A program made the position numbers and the translations under genes. The notes under the pieces are model-generated. The model was not told the DNA's origin. It saw nothing but the letters and a program-made list of their open reading frames with translations, and did not search any database. Shown one piece after another: positions 40,696 to 50,431 of a stretch of 64,000 nucleotides of DNA. Source of the DNA: an uncultured Faecalicoccus sp. (GTDB taxonomy: Bacteria; Bacillota_I; Bacilli_A; Erysipelotrichales; Erysipelotrichaceae); the NCBI GenBank assembly GCA_902497095.1, contig CABVDD010000003.1, positions 8,558 through 72,557 of the forward strand, in the 5' to 3' direction. Each line of letters opens with the position of its first letter. The first letter of the stretch is position 1.

Positions 40696-43236
40696 ATGTC
40701 AGAAAAAAAATATACACCTATGATGCAACACTATATAAAACTAAAAGAAGAAAATCCGGAGCCCATTCTTTTTTATCGTTTGGGTGATTTTTACGAGATG
40801 TTTTTTGAAGATGCCAAAGTTGCTAGTCAGGAACTCGATTTAGTTTTAACAGGAAGAAGTGCCGGTGTGGAAGAAAAAGTTCCGATGTGCGGAATTCCTT
40901 ATCATGCGGCAAATTCTTATATACAAAGATTGATAAAAAAAGGATACAAAGTAGCTATTTGTGAACAACTTTCAGATCCGGCAACCTCTAAAGGATTGGT
41001 GGATCGCGGCATCATTAAGATCATAACGCCTGGAACATATATGGATGAAAATCAGGATGCAAGAGTTTCAAATTATATGGCAAGTGTTACCGTATCCAGT
41101 TTTGAAATTGTTGTTTTATATGCGGAATTAAGTACGGGTGAATTAAAATATCAAACATTGGAAAGATCTTTAGTTTCTTTACAAAAAGCATTGTTGGAAC
41201 AAGAAGTGTGCGAGGTCATATGTTCATTGAGTTTAGATAAACGTTGGAAACAAGCTTTGGAAGAAATGGGAAATTGCACCATTTCTTATCAGAAAAAAAC
41301 GGAATTGGATCCAGAAGATCTGGTTTTGTTAAAGGAAGATGCTTCTGATGTTTTAAAAATGACATTAGCACAATTGATGGGATATTTAAAAGAAACACAG
41401 AAACAGCACATTGATCATTTTTTGCCTGTAATCTGTATGAATAAAGAGGCAAATTTGATTATGGATTATGAGACAAAAAATCACTTAGAGCTAGTAAACA
41501 GTCAATCATCGAATGATAAAGGATGCAGCTTGTGGGATTTTATGGATCGATGCCAAAGTGCCATGGGTTCTCGTCTTTTAAAACGATGGATCGAATTACC
41601 TTTATTGGATGTTAATAAAATAGATCAAAGACAACAAGCTATATCGAAGTTGATTCAAGATTTCATGCTTAGAGAAAACTTGAAAGAACATCTGATGTAT
41701 GTTTATGACATGGAGCGATTGGCTTCCCGTATGGCTTATGGAAATGCCAGCCCAAGAGATGTGTTACAACTGGTGGCAACATTAGAACATGCCAAACCGA
41801 TTTTAGATCTGGCAGCAGAATTGGACAGCTATCCTGAGTTTTTGAATACGCCATCTTGTCAAGATCTTTATCACTTGATTCAAGGTGCTATTGTACCAGA
41901 TCCTCCATTAACCATGAAAGATGGAGGTGTTTTTCAACAAGGTTATGATCAAAAACTAGATGAATTACGCGAAATGAGCGAAAAAGGCAAAAATTTCATA
42001 TTGGAATTAGAGTCTAAAGAACGAGAAAGAACAGGCGTTAAATCTTTAAAGATAGGATATAATCGTGTTTTTGGTTATTATATTGAAGTAAGAAATGGAA
42101 ATTTAAGCGCTATTAAAGAAGAGTTTGGCTATCATCCAAAACAGACTTTGGCCAATGCGACACGATTTGTAACACAGGAGTTAAAGGAAAAAGAAGAACA
42201 AATTCTTCATGCACAGGAAGAAAAAGTAAAATTGGAGCAAGCTTTATTTAAAGAACTTTTAGAAACGATTAAAATTCGTCTTTTTGATTTGCACTCTTTA
42301 GCCAAAACATTAGCTACTATTGATGTATTAGTTTCTTTGGCAATATTAGCTTCTGAAAAAGGATATATATGTCCTGTTTTTCATCCAGATCAAAGTGTTT
42401 GTATCATTGAAGGAAAACATCCTATATTAGATGCACGTATGAAAAAGAAAAAATATGTATCTAATGATTGGATCATGCAGGATGAAGAGTCAGTACAGTT
42501 GATCACCGGACCAAACATGGGTGGTAAATCTACTTATATGCGACAAAACGCACTATTAGTGATTATGGCGCAAATGGGAAGTTTTATACCTGCTAAAAAA
42601 GCAGAGCTGCCTATATTTGATCGAATTTTTACACGAATTGGCGCCAGTGATGATATTTTAACAGGCAAATCAACTTTTATGGTGGAGATGATGGAAGCAA
42701 ATGTGGCATTGCGATATGCGACAAAGCGTTCTTTGATTTTGTTTGATGAGATCGGTCGAGGTACCGCAACCTATGATGGTATGGCATTGGCACAAGCAAT
42801 GTTAGAGTATATCAATGAGGCAATTCAGGCCAAAACTTTATTTTCAACGCATTATCATGAATTGACACAATTAGATCAACAACATAAAGGAATTACAAAC
42901 GTACATGTAGATGTAAAAGAACAAAAAGGTGAAATTGAATTCAGATATCGTGTCATTGAAGGAAAAGCGGATAAATCTTATGGTATTAATGTCGCAAGGC
43001 TGGCTCATCTTCCTAAAGTGGTGTTGGATCGTGCCAATCAGCTTTTACAGGATTTTGAAAGCCAAGGTGTTTCTCAAGATTATCAGCCCAGCCTTTTTGT
43101 CATGGATCAAGTGGAACCTAAAAAGTCAGAAATTATGGAAAGACTACAAAATCTAGATGTAGATTCCATGACACCTAGAGATGCGCAGGATTTCTTATAT
43201 GAGTTAAAGAAATTGGCAGATGCCATTGAAGAATAA
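40696..43236 (+). CDS. mutS: DNA mismatch repair protein MutS
   Basis: Mismatch sensor and ATPase. The 846-residue protein begins SEKKYTPMMQHYIKLKEEN, with the mismatch-wedge FYRLGDFYEMFFEDA (Phe-x-Glu near 36-38). Walker A GPNMGGKSTYMRQ is near 608, DEIGRGTATYDG follows, and the C terminus has an HTH. The first Met is conserved in the family, which supports the 40696 start despite the missing ribosome site. First gene of mutS-mutL-miaA-tcdA-dagK. Confidence 0.97.
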   Translation: MSEKKYTPMMQHYIKLKEENPEPILFYRLGDFYEMFFEDAKVASQELDLVLTGRSAGVEEKVPMCGIPYHAANSYIQRLIKKGYKVAICEQLSDPATSKGLVDRGIIKIITPGTYMDENQDARVSNYMASVTVSSFEIVVLYAELSTGELKYQTLERSLVSLQKALLEQEVCEVICSLSLDKRWKQALEEMGNCTISYQKKTELDPEDLVLLKEDASDVLKMTLAQLMGYLKETQKQHIDHFLPVICMNKEANLIMDYETKNHLELVNSQSSNDKGCSLWDFMDRCQSAMGSRLLKRWIELPLLDVNKIDQRQQAISKLIQDFMLRENLKEHLMYVYDMERLASRMAYGNASPRDVLQLVATLEHAKPILDLAAELDSYPEFLNTPSCQDLYHLIQGAIVPDPPLTMKDGGVFQQGYDQKLDELREMSEKGKNFILELESKERERTGVKSLKIGYNRVFGYYIEVRNGNLSAIKEEFGYHPKQTLANATRFVTQELKEKEEQILHAQEEKVKLEQALFKELLETIKIRLFDLHSLAKTLATIDVLVSLAILASEKGYICPVFHPDQSVCIIEGKHPILDARMKKKKYVSNDWIMQDEESVQLITGPNMGGKSTYMRQNALLVIMAQMGSFIPAKKAELPIFDRIFTRIGASDDILTGKSTFMVEMMEANVALRYATKRSLILFDEIGRGTATYDGMALAQAMLEYINEAIQAKTLFSTHYHELTQLDQQHKGITNVHVDVKEQKGEIEFRYRVIEGKADKSYGINVARLAHLPKVVLDRANQLLQDFESQGVSQDYQPSLFVMDQVEPKKSEIMERLQNLDVDSMTPRDAQDFLYELKKLADAIEE

Positions 43237-43247
43237 AAGGAGGACAA

Positions 43248-45062
43248 ATGTCCAAAATTCAAGTATTAAGCGAGCATTTGACAAATATGATTGCAGCCGG
43301 AGAAGTAGTTGAGCGGCCGGCAGGTATTGTCAAAGAATGCGTAGAAAACAGTATTGATGCCGGTGCTAAAGTTATCGATGTAGAAGCTTTTCAAGGCGGT
43401 ATTGAAAAACTAATCATCACCGATGATGGAAGCGGAATGGACTATGAAGATGCAAAGATGGCTTTTATGCGTCATGCGACAAGTAAACTGAAACAGGAAG
43501 AAGATTTATTTAATATTCATACCATGGGATTTCGTGGAGAAGCATTGCCAAGTATCGCATCTGTAGCCAAAGTAGAATTACAAACTAATGATGGCAGTCA
43601 GGGAACTTTGATTCGCTATCATTATGGAGAATTGATTACGAAAGAAAAGTGCAATTGTCCACTGGGAACAAGAATTGAAATCAGTTCCTTGTTTTTAAAG
43701 ACACCGGCACGATTCAAACATTTAAAAAGTATATCTTATGAATTTAGTATTATTGCCGATTTGATCAATAAAATGGCTTTATCTCATCCAGAGATTCGTT
43801 TTACTTTATCTCATGATGGTCGTATAGTATTTCAAACATCAGGAAATGGGAATTTACAGGAGATACTATATCAAATGTATGGAAAAGAAGTGGCATCTAA
43901 TGCGATTTCTTTTGAACAAAAAAGTGACGATTTTCAAATTTCAGGGTATGCGGTACAACCTAAGATCAATCGAGCTACGAAGTATTTTATGTTTATCACA
44001 ATGAATACGCGACTGATTCGAAGCATTCCTATTCAAAAGGCAATTTTAGATGCATATTCGCATTATATGCCTTCCAATCGTTTTCCAATCGTAATTTTAG
44101 ATATAAAGACGGATGCACAATTAGTTGATGTCAATGTTCATCCTAATAAATGGGAAATTCGTTTGTCAAAACAAAGTGAATTATTGGAATTGATCAAAAA
44201 GACATTGATGGATGCGATATCTTCTTCGTTAAAGACTGTAAAAGTACAACCTAAACCAACCCCAGTTTTTGAACAACAACAAATTTCATTTCCATATCCT
44301 GTTCGAAAAGAAGAAAAGAAGATCAAAGAGCAACCTGAAATAACGTCTGTCAAGATAGAAGATCCTATCGCAAAAGCATTTGATACGTATCAAAAACCAA
44401 CAGAAAATAAAATTTGCGAACAAGAAGAAATTTATGAGGCATCGATTGAAAAAGAAGAGGAAGACAATACAACAGGTTATGATTTCTTCTGTCATTTAAA
44501 AGTGATTGGACAATTAAAAGAATCTTATATTTTATGTGAAAATGAAGAAGGATTGGTTATTATTGATCAACATGCGGCACAAGAGAGATATCACTATGAG
44601 CAGCTTGTTGAAAAGCTTAGTCATCCGACAACCAAAACACAGCCTTTGATGGTACCAATTCAACTCCATGTTTCCAGTAATCTAGTGGCACAAATTGATA
44701 AAATCAATGAACAAGTGAATTTTTTTGGACTTTATTTTGATGTTTTTGGTACAGATCAGTTACTTGTTCGCGAAATACCTTTGTGGTTTCAGAATGTACA
44801 TCAGGAAGAATTCTTTTATGATTTGTTAGATTATTTTGTACAGAATCAAGAAATAGATATGGAAAGATTGCGTAAACATGTAATTGCGACAATGGCATGT
44901 CATTCTTCAATTCGTTTTCACAGAGCTTTAACGCAGGCGGAGATGGAACAAGTAATCCTGGATTTACAAAAGTGTAAACAACCTTATCATTGCCCTCATG
45001 GAAGACCGACAGTTATCACTATGAGCGATAAAGATCTTAGAAAGGAATTTGAACGTGGATAA
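43248..45062 (+). CDS. mutL: DNA mismatch repair endonuclease MutL
   Basis: GHKL ATPase linking MutS to strand removal. The 604-residue protein has the N-terminal IAAGEVVERPAGIVKECVENSIDAGA, DDGSGM and GFRGEAL motifs. A Lys/Glu-rich linker (340-410) joins the C-terminal domain with DQHAAQERYHYE, ACHSSIR and CPHGRP, marking the metal-dependent nicking type found in bacteria without MutH. GGAGG ribosome site; 11 bp after mutS. Confidence 0.97.
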   Translation: MSKIQVLSEHLTNMIAAGEVVERPAGIVKECVENSIDAGAKVIDVEAFQGGIEKLIITDDGSGMDYEDAKMAFMRHATSKLKQEEDLFNIHTMGFRGEALPSIASVAKVELQTNDGSQGTLIRYHYGELITKEKCNCPLGTRIEISSLFLKTPARFKHLKSISYEFSIIADLINKMALSHPEIRFTLSHDGRIVFQTSGNGNLQEILYQMYGKEVASNAISFEQKSDDFQISGYAVQPKINRATKYFMFITMNTRLIRSIPIQKAILDAYSHYMPSNRFPIVILDIKTDAQLVDVNVHPNKWEIRLSKQSELLELIKKTLMDAISSSLKTVKVQPKPTPVFEQQQISFPYPVRKEEKKIKEQPEITSVKIEDPIAKAFDTYQKPTENKICEQEEIYEASIEKEEEDNTTGYDFFCHLKVIGQLKESYILCENEEGLVIIDQHAAQERYHYEQLVEKLSHPTTKTQPLMVPIQLHVSSNLVAQIDKINEQVNFFGLYFDVFGTDQLLVREIPLWFQNVHQEEFFYDLLDYFVQNQEIDMERLRKHVIATMACHSSIRFHRALTQAEMEQVILDLQKCKQPYHCPHGRPTVITMSDKDLRKEFERG

Positions 45063-45954
45063 AATATTGGTTATTGTAGGACCTACAGGAATTGGCAAAA
45101 CTTCACTTTCAATTCAACTCGCAAAAGAATTTCATGGAGAGATTATCTCTGGAGATTCTATGCAAGTTTATACGCAAATGAATATAGGAACCGCAAAAAT
45201 CACAGATGAAGAAATGGAAGGTATTACACATTATCTGGTAGGAATTCAAGATTATAAAGAACCCTATAATGTGAAGATATTTCAGGAAAAAGCCAGAGAG
45301 TCGATTCATCAAATTTTAAATAAAAATAAACTTCCTATTTTGTGTGGAGGAACCGGTTTATATTTAAAAGCGGCTTTATACGATTATGTTTTTGAAGAAG
45401 AGAAATTTGATGAAACATATACAAAATATTTAGAAACATTAGATAATGAGCAATTATATGATTTATTAAAAAAAGTAGACCCCTTATCTTGTGAAAAAAT
45501 ACATCCAAACAATCGAAAACGAGTTGTTCGAGCTTTGCAGATTGCACATGAAGGACCATCAAAAAGTCAACGAGAAGCACTTCAGGAACATAGACCTTTA
45601 TACGATATATATTTTTTAGGTTTAGATATGGATAGAAATCAATTGTATGAAAGAATCAATCAGCGAGTGGATAAGATGTTTGCGCAAGGATTGAAACAAG
45701 AAGTGACAACACTGTTTCAAGATCCTAAAACATGGGATTATACAAGTTTTCAAGGAATTGGTTATAAAGAGTTCAAACCTTATTTTGAAGGAATAGAAAC
45801 TTTGGATACAGTAAAAGAAAATATTAAAAAACACTCTAGGCAATATGCCAAAAGGCAATATACATGGTTTAAACATCAAATGCCGGTGCATTGGTTTGAT
45901 AAAGAAGATCCAGATATATATATAAAGATCAGGGAATGGTATGATGGAAAATAA
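45055..45954 (+). CDS. miaA: tRNA dimethylallyltransferase
   Basis: Adds the isopentenyl group to A37 of tRNAs reading UNN codons. About 299 residues with the P-loop GPTGIGKTS, SGDSMQVYTQMNIGTAK, GGTGLYLKA and the C-terminal RQYAKRQYTWFKHQ region. GTG at 45055 is preferred as start because AAAGGA lies at proper distance; a TTG two codons upstream is too close to it. It overlaps mutL by 8 bp. Confidence 0.95.
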   Translation: MDKILVIVGPTGIGKTSLSIQLAKEFHGEIISGDSMQVYTQMNIGTAKITDEEMEGITHYLVGIQDYKEPYNVKIFQEKARESIHQILNKNKLPILCGGTGLYLKAALYDYVFEEEKFDETYTKYLETLDNEQLYDLLKKVDPLSCEKIHPNNRKRVVRALQIAHEGPSKSQREALQEHRPLYDIYFLGLDMDRNQLYERINQRVDKMFAQGLKQEVTTLFQDPKTWDYTSFQGIGYKEFKPYFEGIETLDTVKENIKKHSRQYAKRQYTWFKHQMPVHWFDKEDPDIYIKIREWYDGK

Positions 45955-46633
45955 AAGAACAGAAGGACTTCTTGGAAAAGAAGCAGTGGATATCTTAGCC
46001 AAAAAAACAGTAATGGTAATAGGTACTGGTGGTGTTGGTTCTTTTTGTGTAGAAGCATTGGCTAGAACTGGCATAGGAAATTTGATTTTAGTAGATGCGG
46101 ATGTCTTTGAACTGAGCAATTTAAATCGTCAGTTACCGGCAACCCTAGAGACGATTGGAAAAAATAAAGTGGATGTTTTAAAAGAACGTATTCAAACAAT
46201 TAATCCAGATTGTAATGTAAAAGCATTTACTTTCTTTTATGATTCTACAAAAGATGATGAATTGTTTCTAACACCTGTTGATTTTGTGATAGATTGTATT
46301 GATTCTATTTCGAGCAAACAAGATTTATACAAGGCTTGTTTACAACGAAAAATACCATTTCTTTCAAGTATGGGAATGGCTCGAAAGAAAGATCCAACCG
46401 CATTACAAATCATGGAACTTGAAAAAACATCGTACGATCCAATGGCAAAACGTTTACGTATATGGAAGCGAAAAAATAAAATACGAGATAAAATATGGGT
46501 CGTTTCCAGTATCGAAGCACCGGTTAAACAAGCCCCGGATAAACCGTTGTATTCGATGATCTTTGTCCCTGCTACAGCAGGACTGTTACTAGCGAATGAA
46601 TGTATTCAAAGACTTTTAAAGAAAGAAGGATAA
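45941..46633 (+). CDS. tcdA: tRNA threonylcarbamoyladenosine dehydratase (TcdA/CsdL-like)
   Basis: E1-like ThiF-family ATPase that cyclises t6A37 to ct6A in tRNA. The 230-residue protein has GTGGVGSFCVEALARTGIG (nucleotide-binding, near 27), DADVFELSNLNRQL, and DCIDSISSKQDLYKAC. The nearby miaA modifies the same tRNA position 37 in other tRNAs, which supports a tRNA role over moaB/thiF-type sulfur transfer. Confidence 0.87.
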   Translation: MMENKRTEGLLGKEAVDILAKKTVMVIGTGGVGSFCVEALARTGIGNLILVDADVFELSNLNRQLPATLETIGKNKVDVLKERIQTINPDCNVKAFTFFYDSTKDDELFLTPVDFVIDCIDSISSKQDLYKACLQRKIPFLSSMGMARKKDPTALQIMELEKTSYDPMAKRLRIWKRKNKIRDKIWVVSSIEAPVKQAPDKPLYSMIFVPATAGLLLANECIQRLLKKEG

Positions 46634-46637
46634 ATTT

Positions 46638-47543
46638 ATGAAAGATGTATTTATCATCAACCCCCATTCTGGCAAAAAAGAACAATATGCCTTGATTCAA
46701 CAAATCAAAGAAAATTTTCAAGGAAGAAGAATTATTATTGAAAAGACAAACAGTCCGGGGCATGCGCAATTTATTGCCCAAAAATATGCTTTAAAGACAG
46801 AAGAAGATGTTCATCTTTTTGCTTGTGGAGGAGATGGAACGCTTCATGAAGTCGTAAATGGAATGGTTGGTGCCAAACATATTTATTTATCCATATTGCC
46901 TACTGGAACAGGTAATGATTTTATAAAAAGTTTCCCTGATTTGACAGCGCAAGATTTTTTAGATCTTTCTGCCTACCAGAATCCTGTAGAAATGGAATGT
47001 GATCTTTTAAAAGTAAATGGTGAATATGTATTAAATACGGCATCAATTGGTTTTGATGTGCATGTCGCAGAATATGCGAATAAATATAAAAAATATATTC
47101 CTATAGGCGGCATCTTTCCCTATTATATGGGCATGTTGGCAAGCCTTAGAAAACCTTTAGGAAATACATATCGTATACAGATCGATGAAAATAGATTTCC
47201 AGAGGAAAAATATACTTTTCTTGTCTTTGCCAATGGCCAGTATTATGGAGGAGGTTATAAATCTTGTCCGAATGCAGTTTTAAATGATGGTGTCATGGAT
47301 ATTTGTTTGATCAAAGATGTAAAAAGAACACAAATCATATCTATGGCTAAATTGTATGAAAAGGGAGAACATATACATTATCCGGAATTAGTAGTTGTAT
47401 TACAAGGTACGGTTTGTCATGTGGATACAGAAAATAAAGAGATCATGATGAATCTGGATGGAGAAATCAGACCGGTTAAAAATCCGACTATTGAAATCGT
47501 TCCTAAAGCTATACAACTTTTATTACCAAATAAATCAAAATAA
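46638..47543 (+). CDS. Diacylglycerol kinase family lipid kinase
   Basis: DagK/YegS-type kinase. The 301-residue protein has the catalytic CGGDGTLHEVVNGM near 59-72, a PTGTGNDF motif near 90, and NTASIGFDVHVAEYANKYK. It is probably a soluble, membrane-associated enzyme recycling diacylglycerol from lipoteichoic acid synthesis into phosphatidic acid. Last gene before a bidirectional terminator. Confidence 0.88.
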   Translation: MKDVFIINPHSGKKEQYALIQQIKENFQGRRIIIEKTNSPGHAQFIAQKYALKTEEDVHLFACGGDGTLHEVVNGMVGAKHIYLSILPTGTGNDFIKSFPDLTAQDFLDLSAYQNPVEMECDLLKVNGEYVLNTASIGFDVHVAEYANKYKKYIPIGGIFPYYMGMLASLRKPLGNTYRIQIDENRFPEEKYTFLVFANGQYYGGGYKSCPNAVLNDGVMDICLIKDVKRTQIISMAKLYEKGEHIHYPELVVVLQGTVCHVDTENKEIMMNLDGEIRPVKNPTIEIVPKAIQLLLPNKSK

Positions 47544-47569
47544 AAGGACAGGTTTCTGTCCTTTGTTTT
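47543..47569. terminator. Bidirectional terminator between dagK and the amidase gene
   Basis: 9-bp perfect stem AAAGGACAG/CTGTCCTTT, GTTT loop, T-rich on both sides. Confidence 0.88.
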
Positions 47570-48290
47570 AATTGGAGACTTTATCCTCCAGTATTTGATC
47601 AATGTAAGCTTTTGCGATGGCTTTCGCAATAATTTTTTGATTTTTACTTTGTTGAAGTTCAGTACATTCCTGATAATTGCTCATAAATCCAGCCTCAAAT
47701 AATAAAGAGGGGATAGATTGATTGCTTACAACATATAAAGGATATTGTTCGACATATAAAATACCGCGGTTGTATTGCCAACCCTCTTCATCTAAGTCTT
47801 TAACGATATTTTCTACGATTGCCTGTGATGTTTTATCATTTTCACGAATATAACTTTCATAACCAAAGGCACTTGGATCTTCATTGGAATTCATATGAAT
47901 ACTCAGATAATAATCTGCGTTATTATCTTGAGCAAATTTAACTCGTGCTTTTAAATCTTCTTCTTCATCTTCAGGCCAAGTGACTTTATCACTGTCTCTT
48001 GTATAAATTACTTTAATTCTGGGTTCTTCTTTTTCTATTTCTTTTCCAACCTCTAAAGCAATTTCAAGATTAATGTCTTTCTCATAAGATCCATCTGCAC
48101 CAATCGTTCCAGAATCGTATCCTCCATGGCCCGGATCGATACAAAGTGTTGCGACAGTTTCAACTGATTCGTTATTTTGTGTATCTTGATTTGAATGGAA
48201 CCAAAAGAAAACACCAGTAAGACAAGCAATACATAAAATCACTAAAATACCAATTTTAACTTTAGGTTTTAATCTTCTTTTTCTTTGCAT
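47568..48290 (-). CDS. N-acetylmuramoyl-L-alanine amidase (amidase_3)
   Basis: Zinc amidase cleaving the bond between muramic acid and stem peptide. The 240-residue protein has an N-terminal membrane anchor (residues 10-31, uncleaved), then the catalytic domain: IDPGHGGYDSGTIG (first zinc His, near 56), NLEIALEV with the Glu ligand, SIHMNSN (second His) and LFEAGFMSN (catalytic Glu). No SH3 or SPOR wall-binding repeats. Role in wall turnover or cell separation. Confidence 0.92.
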   Translation of the reverse strand: MQRKRRLKPKVKIGILVILCIACLTGVFFWFHSNQDTQNNESVETVATLCIDPGHGGYDSGTIGADGSYEKDINLEIALEVGKEIEKEEPRIKVIYTRDSDKVTWPEDEEEDLKARVKFAQDNNADYYLSIHMNSNEDPSAFGYESYIRENDKTSQAIVENIVKDLDEEGWQYNRGILYVEQYPLYVVSNQSIPSLLFEAGFMSNYQECTELQQSKNQKIIAKAIAKAYIDQILEDKVSN

Positions 48291-48361
48291 GCGATTAGTA
48301 TATCATCTTTTTTTCAATGTAGAAGTAATTTCACATGAAGTCACATTTTTTCAAAAAATAT

Positions 48362-48982
48362 TTATTCAAAAAGTGCTGTACCAATTCGAACCATGTTGCT
48401 TCCATGTTCTATCGCAATTTTATAATCATGGCTCATTCCCATAGATAATGTATCAATTTGTGGATACAAAGCTTTCATCTTTACATAAAGAGAATGCATA
48501 GCTTCAAATTCTTTGGCAACCAGATCCATATCTTCTGTATGGGTTGCGACACACATAAATCCTTTTACTTGAATATGTTGTAATGAATTGATCTTTTCTA
48601 AAAAGGAAGGAGCTTCTTCATAGGCAAGTCCTGTTTTTAAGGGATCATTAGATATTTTGATTTGAACAAGAACTTTTTGTACAAGATTTTGTTTAGATGC
48701 TTGTTTTTCAATTTCTAATGCCAACTTTTCAGAATCCAGAGATTCGATCAAATCTACTTTTCCAATAATGTATTTTACTTTATTGGTTTGTAAATGACCT
48801 ATAATGTGCCAAGTATAAGCAGGATCATATTTTTCAAGAAATTCCTGTACACGATTTTCACCAAATGTCGTAAATCCTGTCTTAGCCATTTCATCAATTT
48901 GATCTTTTGACCTTTTCTTAGATACCGCTACGACTTGCAGGTCTTTATAACTTTTTAATTCTTCAATTAATTGAGTATTCAT
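48362..48982 (-). CDS. YggS family pyridoxal phosphate homeostasis protein
   Basis: PLP-binding protein with an alanine racemase-type N-terminal barrel, related to YggS/YlmE/PLPBP. The 206-residue protein has LQVVAVSKKRSKDQI with the PLP Lys near 22-23, FGENRVQEFLEK, WHIIGHLQTNK, and LSMGMSHDYKIAIEHGSNMVRIGTALF. It maintains B6 and amino-acid balance without racemase activity. A monocistronic gene or co-transcribed with the SRAP gene 38 bp upstream. Confidence 0.92.
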   Translation of the reverse strand: MNTQLIEELKSYKDLQVVAVSKKRSKDQIDEMAKTGFTTFGENRVQEFLEKYDPAYTWHIIGHLQTNKVKYIIGKVDLIESLDSEKLALEIEKQASKQNLVQKVLVQIKISNDPLKTGLAYEEAPSFLEKINSLQHIQVKGFMCVATHTEDMDLVAKEFEAMHSLYVKMKALYPQIDTLSMGMSHDYKIAIEHGSNMVRIGTALFE

Positions 48983-49020
48983 TGTAAAACCTTCTTTCGA
49001 GTATCATTATAATTCTTCAT

Positions 49021-49563
49021 TTAAAAGAAAGATAGTTGTTTTTGTCTTTGCTTAGATTGTAATAAAGTCGGTATGCTTTGTAGTAAAGATGGAAGTTTTG
49101 ATGAATCTTGTAACCAGGATCTACATTGACTTTTATCTAAGATCAAGGGCATTCGACCGTGTATAGAATGAATAGAAGCATTGGCCTTTGTTGTCAATAT
49201 CACAAATTGGTCATGATCATAAATACCGGCTATATATAACATTTGATCTGGTAAATAGAAAGAAGCTCTCTCTTTTAATTTTGTCCATTCATAGTAGTAA
49301 GAACAAGGAATGATACAGCGATTTTTATATGCTACATTCTTAAAAGAAGGCTTTTCCAATAAGGTTTCGCTACGCGCATTTATCAATAAAGATTGTTTTT
49401 TCCAACCAAATTTCATGATCTTTCCCTGTATCTTTTGATGTGAATATATCCATACGAAAGCTGGATCCGTTGGTCGAATCAATCCTTTTGGAACAGTAGA
49501 AAGAAATGATTGTTTTTGTAAAGTTATCGCATCTTTATCATCTATATAAAATTGTCCGCACAT
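49021..49563 (-). CDS. SRAP domain protein (YedK/HMCES-like)
   Basis: Protects abasic sites in single-stranded DNA by forming a thiazolidine crosslink through Cys2. The 180-residue protein begins MCGQF with the catalytic Cys, and carries WGKK-type NARSETLLEKPSFKN, RCIIPCSYYYEW with the active-site Glu, and HGRMPLIL with the His. The length is somewhat shorter than typical (about 220). Confidence 0.9.
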   Translation of the reverse strand: MCGQFYIDDKDAITLQKQSFLSTVPKGLIRPTDPAFVWIYSHQKIQGKIMKFGWKKQSLLINARSETLLEKPSFKNVAYKNRCIIPCSYYYEWTKLKERASFYLPDQMLYIAGIYDHDQFVILTTKANASIHSIHGRMPLILDKSQCRSWLQDSSKLPSLLQSIPTLLQSKQRQKQLSFF

Positions 49564-49798
49564 GATATCACCTTATGGATTAAAGCTAACAAGAATTTAT
49601 GAAATTTTCAAGGTCGATACGATCAAGCGCATTGGAATTTATAAAATATAGAAATTCATAAAGATCAAAATTATGTTATCTGTCTTAATAAAATTTCAAT
49701 AATGTAAAGTAGGTTGTATCTGTGATAAACTAAAGGAGATTCTTGAAAAAGAATCCATTTTAATGAGATAAGGAGAATTACACTAGGTTGGTGATGGT

Positions 49799-50431
49799 AT
49801 GAAACAAGGTGTTTTTATTACATTAGAAGGAAACGATGGCGCTGGAAAGACAACAGTCTGTATGGGGCTAAAAAAAGAATTAGAAGCAAGAGGCTATACA
49901 GTTGTATATACAAGAGAGCCTGGAGGATCAAAAATCGCAGAAGAAATACGAAATATTCTTTTGAGTGATGAAAATGAGAATATGGATCCTAGAACGGAAG
50001 CTTTGTTGTTTGCCGCTAGTCGTCGTCAGCACTTGGTGGATATCGTACTTCCGGCATTACAAGAAAAAAAGATTGTTCTTTGTGATCGGTTTGTTGATTC
50101 CAGTTTAGCTTATCAAGGATATGCTCGAGATATAGGGATTCCTGAAATTTGGGATATTAACAAATTCGCAATTCATGATTGCATGCCTCAAAAAACTATA
50201 TTTTTAAAGGTATCAATGGAAACAGGACAAAAGCGGATGAATCAAAGAGGTGAGAAAAATCGTCTGGATAATGAACAAGATGATTTTCACCAAAAGGTTC
50301 GTCAAGGCTATGAAACATTAATTCAGATGTATCCGGAACGGATTTGTGTGATCGATGCAGAACCTGAAGCAGAAATTGTTCTTCAATCTGTTTTAAGTGA
50401 AGTTTTGAAGGTGATTCAAAGCTATGAATAA
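49799..50431 (+). CDS. tmk: Thymidylate kinase
   Basis: Phosphorylates dTMP to dTDP. The 210-residue protein has the P-loop EGNDGAGKTTV, the TREPGGSKIAEEIR loop, and DRFVDSSLAYQG. LID sequence QRMNQRGEKNRLD. The ribosome site is AGGttGGTGAT, an extended form like that of the acyltransferase gene at 23696. The 235-bp gap upstream holds no other gene that I can support. Start of tmk-holB-ricT-rsmI. Confidence 0.96.
   Translation: MKQGVFITLEGNDGAGKTTVCMGLKKELEARGYTVVYTREPGGSKIAEEIRNILLSDENENMDPRTEALLFAASRRQHLVDIVLPALQEKKIVLCDRFVDSSLAYQGYARDIGIPEIWDINKFAIHDCMPQKTIFLKVSMETGQKRMNQRGEKNRLDNEQDDFHQKVRQGYETLIQMYPERICVIDAEPEAEIVLQSVLSEVLKVIQSYE

Noticed and set aside
49733..49763. A six-codon ORF with AAAGGAG and a TTG start upstream of tmk
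   Set aside because: Too short, uses TTG, and is followed by no terminator or other sign of attenuation.
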